Shown here: positions 27,581 through 35,441 of the stretch, piece by piece
How the letters are laid out: each line of letters opens with the position of its first letter
Numbering within the stretch: the stretch's first letter is position 1
From: JAIQFL01 sp035295745
GTDB taxonomy: Bacteria; Acidobacteriota; Terriglobia; Bryobacterales; Bryobacteraceae
Assembly: GCA_035295745.1 (NCBI GenBank)
Contig: DATGIL010000023.1
Coordinates: forward strand, 330,658-394,657
Reading direction: 5' to 3'
DNA length: 64,000 bases
The notes under the pieces: model-generated
The model's database searches: none
Told to the model about the DNA's origin: nothing
Seen by the model: the letters and a program-made list of their open reading frames with translations, nothing else
Translations under genes and position numbers: made by a program

Positions 27581-29149
27581 TCACTTGATGAGCGGCGCGT
27601 TTGCCTCTAACTCCTTCAGCTTCTCTTTGGCGTTTGCGTTCGTCGGGTCCTTTTCGAGCGACTTCGCATAACTTTCAATCGCCAACTGCTTTTGCCCTGA
27701 TTTCATGTACGCTTCGCCCAGGCTGTCGAACGCATTACTGGACTCGGGGTAGATCTGCACGTTTAGCTTGAACAGATCGAGTGCCTCGGACAGATGGTTG
27801 TCTGCCATGAGATCGTAGGCCCATGAATTGACGGTTGCCTCATCAAGCCTGAAGTTGGGGTTTTCCTTCCGCATCGCCGCGTAGGCATCGGGGGCGTGAC
27901 TGAAACCCTGGCGGCCCAACACAGAGCGGAAAGCATCTAACGATCCCGGCAGGCCCTTTGCCGGGCGGTACTCTACCGACATGAAGTGCTTGGGCACTCC
28001 ATTCTCGGCAGGCGTTTTCTTGAGGTAAGCCATCGCCGACGCTTCGTGCTTGAGGTACGCATCCAGAAATTGGAGCGTGTAACGCGCCATCCACGCATAT
28101 CCGGAGATGCCATCCTCGCGTTCGTAATCGCCTTTGTGGTTGTCTCGAAAGCCCTTCCACACATCCTCGTTGCGCTGATACATGGAGCTAAACTCGGTGT
28201 GGACGAGCCCAAACATGTGCGCCGTAACGAGATCTCCGTGCGTCCATGAATTCAAAATACTCGGGCCTTCGTTCCTGGCAGCATCGGTGAGGTGGCGCGC
28301 CTGGTCCTCGAGCGTGATCTCCCCCTGTGCGAAGTAGAGCAGAGGAATCGACATTTGCTCCGGGTGAACGTCGCCCGCCTGCTTCACCAACCCAGGGGAG
28401 TAACGCATGCTTCCGTCGAGAGCCACCAGGGCGTGGATGCGATTGTCGCGAGCTGCGGCGAAGAGATTGGAGAGTCCGCCCCAACTGAATCCGGCCACGG
28501 CAACGCCGGCCATGTTCGTGTTTGACAGCGTTTGAGCGTAGCCGATCAGGTACGAGATATCGCCAGCCTGGGCGTTGATTCCCGCCACGTCTGAAGTCAT
28601 CGCCCGGCTGGTCGCTCCCATATTTGGGCTTGCCAGGACAACATAGCCGTGGCTGGCGAGACTCTCGCAAAGATCGGCGTTCTCCCATGCCCAGGACGAA
28701 AAACTGGGAGCATAGATGATCACCGGAAAGCGTCCAGAGGCCGCGAGGGCGTCTCGCACGGCCCACAGAGGCGTCGTCAGGGCAGGCTTCATTCCGCGGT
28801 TCCATTCCTTCGCATCGGACGGCATCTTTGGCGCGCCGAAGCTGGTCTCGGTCGCGGCCAAATCGACATAATCGGCGACCGACATCGGTTTGCCGGCGCT
28901 CTTCTGGGCGGGATACCAGATCAGCGTCTGCAAGGGACGGGCGCGCTCGCCCAAATAAGGCTTGCCGAGCTGATCCGTCGACGGTCTATAAACGCGTGAG
29001 TAGTCGTACTGCTCCACAACCTTTAATCCCACCTGGTAGGGCCCGGGCTCTTCCGTGAACTGAAAGATAGGCGCAGTCTGGGCGGATGTGACGGTTGCAC
29101 CAGTCAAGGCAACGACGAGAGAGGCAAATACGCAGGCCTGTAAACGCAT
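27581..29149 (-). CDS. Secreted alpha/beta hydrolase with C-terminal TPR repeats
   Basis: 522 aa. Signal peptide MRLQACVFASLVVALTGATV ending near ...TSAQ. A dienelactone hydrolase/PAF-acetylhydrolase-like domain spans ~40-350 with the nucleophile elbow GFSWGG and an upstream FPVIIYAPSFSSWAWENADL oxyanion region; a His in HGDLVTAHMF is a candidate acid/base. Residues ~430-515 carry TPR-like helices (NAFDSLGEAYMKSGQKQLAI). The fused TPR may bind a partner. Substrate unknown; likely periplasmic esterase-type activity. Confidence 0.82.
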   Translation of the reverse strand: MRLQACVFASLVVALTGATVTSAQTAPIFQFTEEPGPYQVGLKVVEQYDYSRVYRPSTDQLGKPYLGERARPLQTLIWYPAQKSAGKPMSVADYVDLAATETSFGAPKMPSDAKEWNRGMKPALTTPLWAVRDALAASGRFPVIIYAPSFSSWAWENADLCESLASHGYVVLASPNMGATSRAMTSDVAGINAQAGDISYLIGYAQTLSNTNMAGVAVAGFSWGGLSNLFAAARDNRIHALVALDGSMRYSPGLVKQAGDVHPEQMSIPLLYFAQGEITLEDQARHLTDAARNEGPSILNSWTHGDLVTAHMFGLVHTEFSSMYQRNEDVWKGFRDNHKGDYEREDGISGYAWMARYTLQFLDAYLKHEASAMAYLKKTPAENGVPKHFMSVEYRPAKGLPGSLDAFRSVLGRQGFSHAPDAYAAMRKENPNFRLDEATVNSWAYDLMADNHLSEALDLFKLNVQIYPESSNAFDSLGEAYMKSGQKQLAIESYAKSLEKDPTNANAKEKLKELEANAPLIK

Positions 29150-30167
29150 CGAGTATGCTCCATCGGCAGTTTAGCAGTTTAAGGTCTGGTTATGGACGGT
29201 TGGACTTGGGGGCCAAGTGAGGCCGCTCGGCCCGTCTTCTTTGTCGGCGGTTCCTGGTGGATGGTCAACGACGGCAAACCCTTGCCGTCTGCCGATCCTG
29301 GGTACAACGCCCGGCACCCAATGGAGGTTCTGTTTGCCGCAAGACTCCCTCCGTTTCTCCCGATTGGGCAGAAACCAGTCACGTCCTCTGCCGAAATCTA
29401 ATCGTCGTTGCCACAACTCCTTCGACGCTCTTCCCTCGGCGGGCCGGCAAAATCTCGGACTACTGAGGCGCAAATAATCCTGTGCGGGGTCCCCATGGCA
29501 GCGGCCTGAACTTCATCCACGGACGCGAGTCCTTCCTTATCTTCAGCTTGGTATCCGGACCAAGTCCGGCCCGCGAATCACCGATCACCGCGGTTTTGTT
29601 GTTGTTGAAGGTAGAACCTCGGAATTCGCATGGTACTGCAAGGAGCCCGCGGAGTCCGATCATAGCCGAGAACGGATGATGCTGGCTACCTTCGCGGGGT
29701 GTTATGCCCAGAACAGGTTTTGCCGAGCCAACGGCTATCCCGCGTTGGAAGACCCCGCCCGCCATGGCCTCGGCGACTGGTACGAAGCACGACGGATCTC
29801 CATAAAGCTGTCAGATACATATCTTGCAGATCAGGGGATCAAAGCGGCGCACGAATCGATAGACCGGCAATCTGAGACACTTGTCGCCGAAAGATGGCCG
29901 ATTATTTAAACTGTGGCGGAGGCTCTCCTCGCGAAAGACTGGGAACCTGTCAAGCCCTTAAGAGCGGCGGCCGCTGGGCAAGCGGTGAACTGGCCAAGTA
30001 CCTGATTGGTGATGAGGTTGGCAACATTGTTGCGCGTTTCGGGATAACTGCTACTCGCGTTCAGGACTGCTAAAGGTAGCGGCATTGGATGCTGGCGGCC
30101 TTGAAAATGGTACGGCGCTTCTACGAGCGTGAAACACAGTGGGGTAATGTCGCTAAAATGAATCGGC
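29150..30167. other. 1-kb region without a convincing gene
   Basis: Left border zone of the FRG/PHP-ATPase accessory region. Several frames stay open for 60-100 codons on both strands (for example plus strand 29676-29909 and minus strand 29460-29765), but none has a clear start signal or a family I recognise. It holds one copy of a 23-bp repeat at 29361-29383. It may contain decayed genes. Confidence 0.5.
29361..29383 (+). repeat. 23-bp direct repeat, left copy
   Basis: Core GGCAGAAACCAGTCACG preceded by CGATTG. It matches 34789-34811 at 22 of 23 positions in the same orientation, and similarity extends weakly on both sides (CTCC before, GCCGAA after). The two copies bracket the FRG and PHP-ATPase genes. 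It may be a border repeat or a dispersed family. Confidence 0.65.
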
Positions 30168-31040
30168 ATGTTCTGCAGATCGAAACACCGGGAGAAAAAA
30201 GTCACCTCGCTGCAGGGTTATATCGGCGAGATATCGAGTATCCGCGAAGAGTGGTTGGCAAATCCTGACGATGAGCTATGGTTCCGGGGTGAAGACGACA
30301 AGCACCGGGACACGACCCTCCTGCCGGAGCTCTATCGCACGGATAAGCCTACGGACAAAGTGCTAGAGATGGAAAGCCGCCTGTTCGATGAGTTCAAGCG
30401 GTGCGGCGTACAATATTCCGAGTTCAACACCGAGGACCAATGGAACTGGTATTACGCCATGCAGCATTACAGCGGGCCGACACGGCTCCTTGACTGGTCG
30501 GATGGGTCACTCATGGCCGCGCACTTCAGCATGCGCTCTAAGGTGGGCACGCGTGACCTCGAAAATGACTCCGCAGTTTATGTGCTGGACCCGCACTGGC
30601 TGGTCGAACTTATTGACGAATTGCCAGCGGCGAAGAAACGTCGGGAGATCTGGGACAAGAAGCCGAAAACCGGACAGATTGACGAGGATGACCGCGACGG
30701 GGAGTATGAGAACCTCTGGCTACCGGGGGCGAAGGAGGACTTCGATGAAGACCCATTACCTGAGCACCCCTTCTTGCTCGACACGGAACAGATAACCCGG
30801 CGCGTGGCGTCCCAGCGCAGCCGGTTCATGGTGTTCGGCGCCGACCGCGAGTTCCTGCGAAAGCTCGCGCAGGATGAAGATGCCAGAATTCGGCGACTCG
30901 TTTTTCCCGGCAGATCCATTCCGAAGATCCAGGCTGATATCCGCGATTGCGGCGTTACGGAATCGGTAATCTTCCCCGACCTTGATGGCGTAGGCCGGGA
31001 AACCAGACAGCGGTGGCAGCAGTTTAAGGTTAGAGCGTAG
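30168..31040 (+). CDS. FRG-domain protein
   Basis: 290 aa. Carries the hallmark FRG motif in ELWFRGEDD (residues ~36-44) and the second conserved block QHYSGPTRLLDWSDGSLMAA (~103-122), which define the FRG domain. The biochemical function of this domain is not established; FRG proteins are often found in variable, defence-rich regions. A C-terminal region (~180-290) has IPKIQADIRDCGVTESVIFP, typical of FRG family ends. It is followed 58 bp later by the PHP-ATPase gene on the same strand, so the two probably form an operon. Start ATG at 30168 has no strong ribosome-binding site. Confidence 0.85.
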   Translation: MFCRSKHREKKVTSLQGYIGEISSIREEWLANPDDELWFRGEDDKHRDTTLLPELYRTDKPTDKVLEMESRLFDEFKRCGVQYSEFNTEDQWNWYYAMQHYSGPTRLLDWSDGSLMAAHFSMRSKVGTRDLENDSAVYVLDPHWLVELIDELPAAKKRREIWDKKPKTGQIDEDDRDGEYENLWLPGAKEDFDEDPLPEHPFLLDTEQITRRVASQRSRFMVFGADREFLRKLAQDEDARIRRLVFPGRSIPKIQADIRDCGVTESVIFPDLDGVGRETRQRWQQFKVRA

Positions 31041-31098
31041 GCCCCTTCGAAGATGTCTATGGTTGGCCTGAGATTGAAATCGAATACAATTCTGGAGG

Positions 31099-34077
31099 AT
31101 GGGCATCTGGAACGAATCGGGCTCGCATTGGCATAGGTGGGACCCACATCTGCACGCGCCAGGAACGCAACTGGCAGACGGTTTCGGCGGAAATTGGGAA
31201 GAGTATCTGACGAAGATCGAGACGTCTTCTCCACGAATCCGGGCGCTTGGGGTGACGGATTACTTCTGCATCGGAACCTACCGGAAGGCAAGAGAATACA
31301 AGGCCGCTGGGCGGATGCCGGAAGTCGAGTTGCTGTTTCCAAACGTGGAGATCCGGCTGGACATCAAGACCGACAAGGCGCGGGCGATCAATATGCACCT
31401 ATTGTTCTCGCCCGACGATCCGAATCACGAGAAAGAGATAGAGCGGCTACTCGGGCAGCTTCAATTCGAGTTCAAGGAACGGACCTATTCCTGCACTGCA
31501 TCGCACCTGGTAGACCTGGGCAAGGCGTTCAATCCGGCAGTTACCGATGGTGCAGCAGCCCAGCGGGTAGGCACGAATCAGTTCAAGACCACGCTGACCG
31601 AAATGCGGCGGCTGTTCCGGAATGAGAAGTGGCTTAGGAACAATTGCCTGGTGGCCGTTGCCGGAAGCTCGAATGATGGCACGTCGGGGCTTCAGGCCGA
31701 CGATTCCTACGCGGCAACACGGAAGGAGATCGAGCGCTTCGCCAATATCATCTTCGCCAGCACGCCGAAACAGCGGGAATTCTGGCTGGGAAAATTGCCG
31801 TCCGCATCAAAAGAGTTCATCGAGGAGCACTATGGGGCGCTGAAGCCGTGCCTGCATGGCTCAGACGCACACCGCAACGAGAAAGTCGGCGCACCGGAAT
31901 GCGACCGATACTGCTGGCTCTACGGAGATCTGGCATTCGAAACCGTTCGCCAAGCCGTGATAGAGCCGGAGCACCGGGTAGCGATAGGACTGCAGACACC
32001 GCCGGAACCCTTGGCATCGGAGATTATCCGGAAGGTGACCGTCAGCGATGCGCCCTGGCTGGCGAGGTCAGTGCAGGAGTTCAACAGCGGGCTCGTGACC
32101 ATCATCGGTGCGCGAGGCTCTGGAAAGACCGCGCTGATGGATTTCCTCGCGGCGGGTACGGGTGCGTTCAACGCTGCTCCGAGCGATTCGTCGTTTCTTC
32201 AGCGTGCGTCGAAGCCAGTAAACCTGCTCGGCAGTACCGAATCGTTGCTGACCTGGGGCAACAATGCAACGTCGAGTGTGGGCTTGAGTGATGTCGTGCG
32301 GGGATATGGGCGCGATCAGGCGTATGTGCGCTACCTGTCCCAGCAATTCGTGGAGAAGCTCTGTTCATCCGCCGGCCTTGCGACGGAACTCCGGCAGGAG
32401 ATGGAACGGGTAGTGTTCGACTCCACGGCGCAGCAGGACAGGTTCGAAACCGATAATTTCGACGATCTTGCCGCCGCTCTCCTACAACCGATTACTGAGA
32501 CGCGCGCGGAGCTGGAGGAGTCGATTCACGGCATTGGCCTGGAAATAGTCCGGGAAGAAAAGCTGCGGGACGAGCTGCCGCAGCACGAGAAAGCCGCGAA
32601 AGACACGGCAACCGCGATTACGGGCATCCAGAAGGAATTGCAGAACCTGCTCCCGAAGGAAAGCGCGCGGCACGCCAAGGCTCTGGCGGATCTCGAAACC
32701 TTGTGTTCCCAGGCGGAACTGAAAATTGAGGCCATCCGAAAGCGACGGAAATTGCTCGATGATTTGGGCCTGGATGTCCGGCAAATCCGGCAGGTGCGCG
32801 AGCCCAGCCGCTTCCGCGACATGCAGACGCGGTTCATGGCCACCGGCCTCACGTCGCAGGAATGGGCAAACTTCGGGATGAGATTCGCCGGAAACGTAGA
32901 TGTTGTCTTGGACCAGGCGACAAAGACCGTGGATCAGGCGATTCTCTTCGCTATCGAAGGTGATCCCACGGCGCAGGTGAATTTCCAGACGCCGCCGAAC
33001 GCTACCTGGCCGTTAAACCGCCTGCGCGCGGCACGGGATGAGAAGAAGAAGATGGTCGGCATTGACGCCGAGCGCCAGAAAAAATATGACGAACTGCAAA
33101 AAACGCTTCAACGCCTTGAAGCCGCGCTGCGCAAGCTGGAAACCGATATTACGCAGGCGAAAGGCGCGGCCGATCGCAGGAAGTCGTTGATGGAGCGCCG
33201 CCGGCAGGAATACACGCAAGCCTTCCGCACGATTGTCGAAGAAGAAGAAATTCTGAAAAAACTGTATTTCCCCCTGCGGACTACGCTGAAATCCTCTGGC
33301 GGGACGCTCGCGAAGCTCGCCTTCGTCGTGGAGCGGATGGTGGATATCGACAAGTGGGTGGATGCCGGGGAAAGTCTGATGGATTTGCGGCTTGATTCGG
33401 TGTTCCGGGGCCGTGGCTCACTCGGTGAAAAAGCACGGCAATACCTATTATCGCCGTGGAAAACTGGAACGCCCGATGTGGTAGATGATGCCATGGAGAG
33501 GTTCCGGGACGATCTTCTTGAGCAGGTAAAAGCAGCCCAGCCTACGAATGTCGATCCGCAGGAGCGGCGGGAATGGCCGCAAAGGGTGGCGAGCTGGCTT
33601 TACGATATAAGCCACATTCAGGTTCGCTACAGCATTGTTTATGACGGGATTCCCGTGGAGCGGTTGTCTCCGGGAACCCGAGGAATCGTACTGCTACTGC
33701 TCTACCTCGCCGTCGACACGCATGATCCACGCCCGCTGTTAATTGACCAGCCAGAGGAAAACCTTGATCCGCAATCTGTATTTGACGAGCTGGTGCCGCA
33801 TTTCAGGAGTGCGCGCAAACGGAGGCAGGTCATTGTGGTCACACACAACGCCAATCTGGTGGTCAACACAGACGCCGATCAGATCATCATCGCCACTTCG
33901 ACTCGGCAGACAGAGGGTGGATTGCCGTTGATTTCGTATGAAAGCGGCTCGCTGGAAAACCCGAAAGTGAGAGCGGCGGTGTGCCGTCTGCTGGAGGGCG
34001 GCCAGCGTGCATTCCTTGAGCGCGAGCGACATTATCGGCTTAATTGGGGCGCGGCAGATGCGGACAGAGAGAAATGA
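31099..34077 (+). CDS. PHP-domain / SMC-like ATPase (TrlF- or Ppl-like)
   Basis: 992 aa. Residues 1-~300 look like a PHP phosphoesterase/nuclease domain: HRWDPHLHAPGT gives the H17-x-H19 metal pair, LGVTDYF near 50 the second motif, and GSDAHR near 256 a third. Then comes an ABC/SMC-type ATPase split by a long coiled coil: Walker A GARGSGKT at 337-344, coiled coil ~470-730, then Walker B LLIDQPEENLDPQS near 880 and H-loop VVTHNANLVV. This architecture fits the TrlF family and the PHP-SMC 'Ppl' antiphage proteins. GGAGG directly abuts the ATG; in-frame stops leave no other start. Partner of the FRG protein by context. Confidence 0.85.
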   Translation: MGIWNESGSHWHRWDPHLHAPGTQLADGFGGNWEEYLTKIETSSPRIRALGVTDYFCIGTYRKAREYKAAGRMPEVELLFPNVEIRLDIKTDKARAINMHLLFSPDDPNHEKEIERLLGQLQFEFKERTYSCTASHLVDLGKAFNPAVTDGAAAQRVGTNQFKTTLTEMRRLFRNEKWLRNNCLVAVAGSSNDGTSGLQADDSYAATRKEIERFANIIFASTPKQREFWLGKLPSASKEFIEEHYGALKPCLHGSDAHRNEKVGAPECDRYCWLYGDLAFETVRQAVIEPEHRVAIGLQTPPEPLASEIIRKVTVSDAPWLARSVQEFNSGLVTIIGARGSGKTALMDFLAAGTGAFNAAPSDSSFLQRASKPVNLLGSTESLLTWGNNATSSVGLSDVVRGYGRDQAYVRYLSQQFVEKLCSSAGLATELRQEMERVVFDSTAQQDRFETDNFDDLAAALLQPITETRAELEESIHGIGLEIVREEKLRDELPQHEKAAKDTATAITGIQKELQNLLPKESARHAKALADLETLCSQAELKIEAIRKRRKLLDDLGLDVRQIRQVREPSRFRDMQTRFMATGLTSQEWANFGMRFAGNVDVVLDQATKTVDQAILFAIEGDPTAQVNFQTPPNATWPLNRLRAARDEKKKMVGIDAERQKKYDELQKTLQRLEAALRKLETDITQAKGAADRRKSLMERRRQEYTQAFRTIVEEEEILKKLYFPLRTTLKSSGGTLAKLAFVVERMVDIDKWVDAGESLMDLRLDSVFRGRGSLGEKARQYLLSPWKTGTPDVVDDAMERFRDDLLEQVKAAQPTNVDPQERREWPQRVASWLYDISHIQVRYSIVYDGIPVERLSPGTRGIVLLLLYLAVDTHDPRPLLIDQPEENLDPQSVFDELVPHFRSARKRRQVIVVTHNANLVVNTDADQIIIATSTRQTEGGLPLISYESGSLENPKVRAAVCRLLEGGQRAFLERERHYRLNWGAADADREK

Positions 34078-34896
34078 TCTGAGCTGTAGCTTTCACGAGT
34101 CGGTGGTAAAGTCTCGGCATTAATGCGCGCCGTTTGAGAACACCTCTTCACGACCAAATGCGTGAAGCCGTCGAGGAGATTGGCGGCGAGCGGCTGGAAG
34201 GCTCTAGCCTCGAGGACGAACGGCCAGACCCTGAGTTCAATTCCAAAGCTGGACGTCAGCGATGCCGATCCGATGTTGACTGACTGGTGGTCAGCCGCCT
34301 TTCTTTCAAACCCCAGTCTTCCGATTCCGGCGTGTGCCACCCGTCCGCGAGGCAAGAGGCGACTTCCTTCGAAATCTGACATACTCACCCAAGCTGCTGA
34401 TTCAAATGCTATCAACCTTTCTTGCGTCTATCGGGTCCCAGAAACGCCATTACGTCCGCCAAACACCTCGGCCCGATAACGTGTCGGACCCCATGGTCCA
34501 GATACGACGTTCTCGGAAGTATCCAAAGCGTTCCATACGTGCTGTCAGCCACCCGCGACTTGGCCCCACAAACCGTCCCTCTTGCGAGTGTGAGATACCT
34601 CAGAAGGAAGGCCTGGTGGTACCAAGCCACTCTCACCCCGGGTAACGCCAAGACACTCACGATTCGCGATCTGTCCGATGTTGCACTCGGCGCGATAGCT
34701 CCCGCTCTCGCCTTGCCGTTAATAATACCCACCTCCCAGCCCTCGCCCTTAAAAAGTAAGACTTCCTCTTGAGAGTGCGTCTCTCCTCGATTCGGCAGAA
34801 ACCAGTCACGCCCCAGCCGAAGCTGCCTCTCAATCTCCTCACTCACATACAGCCTTCGATTTCAGGCCCAGCCTCCTCGCCTGCCACCCCCGGCAG
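34078..34896. other. 820-bp region without a convincing gene
   Basis: Right border zone of the accessory region. A minus-strand frame at 34412-34846 is open for 144 codons but has no family resemblance and runs through the 23-bp repeat, so I do not call it. The region ends at a decayed gene starting at 34897. Confidence 0.5.
34789..34811 (+). repeat. 23-bp direct repeat, right copy
   Basis: Partner of 29361-29383, 22 of 23 identical (CGATTC versus CGATTG at the start). Lies 85 bp before the pseudogene at 34897. Confidence 0.65.
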
Positions 34897-35260
34897 ATGA
34901 GCACCTCCAGACAAACCGCCGCCAACCGCCTCACCGCCCAAAATTCCTCCGGCCCCGCTCACCCCAAGCCAAAGCCGCCTCCACTGCCAACGCCCCCAAA
35001 GCCGGCCGTACGCCCGCTCCCAAATCATCGCTGGCGAAGACCCCGCCGAACTCCGCGCCCTCGCCGATCATCAATTCATGACACCGCCGCGAATTCTCCC
35101 CTTTCTTCCAGTGCCGCATCGATTTCACCCAACTCTCCTTCCACCGCATCCCGCACGAGGTCGAACGGCTCCAATCCAAACGCCGCGCCGCCCCTCAATC
35201 CACCGCCAAGCCCGTTGCTGATTCCTGCCGGAAACCAAACCCAGTTCCGCGCATACCCCA
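34897..35260 (+). pseudogene. Frameshifted remnant of an MSTSRQTAANRL-type conserved protein
   Basis: The first frame begins MSTSRQTAANRLTAQNSSGP, then turns into proline-rich low-complexity sequence. A different frame resumes the expected continuation YARSQIIAGEDPAELRALAD near 35010-35070, and EVERLQSKRRAA appears further on near 35155. This order matches a small protein common in Acidobacteria and Planctomycetes (N-terminal ...AANRLNAQ..TGP, then ...GEDPAEL.AL). At least one frameshift separates the blocks, so the gene is broken. Family function is unknown. The long open frame through 35409 is a high-GC artefact. Confidence 0.65.
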
Positions 35261-35441
35261 ATCGGCGCACCCAGAAACTGTGTTCCTTCCTTCCTTTACC
35301 CCTGCCAGGACTCCAGACCGAATCTCGCGCACGTGGCCGCCCCAAAACCGTTACCGACCTCAACCGCGAGAGAACGCCCCTACTCGGGCGTGAACAGGTT
35401 GTACTATAAGTAGATCGCCGCGTCTTGGGAAGGATTGGCCC

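Noticed and set aside
29676..29909. 77-codon plus-strand frame before the FRG gene
   Set aside because: No convincing start signal or homology; could be part of a decayed gene but cannot be supported.
34412..34846. 144-codon minus-strand frame
   Set aside because: No family resemblance, no ribosome-binding site, and it runs through the 23-bp dispersed repeat.
34897..35409. 170-aa proline-rich protein
   Set aside because: Conserved family blocks continue in another frame, so the open frame is a product of high GC after a frameshift.
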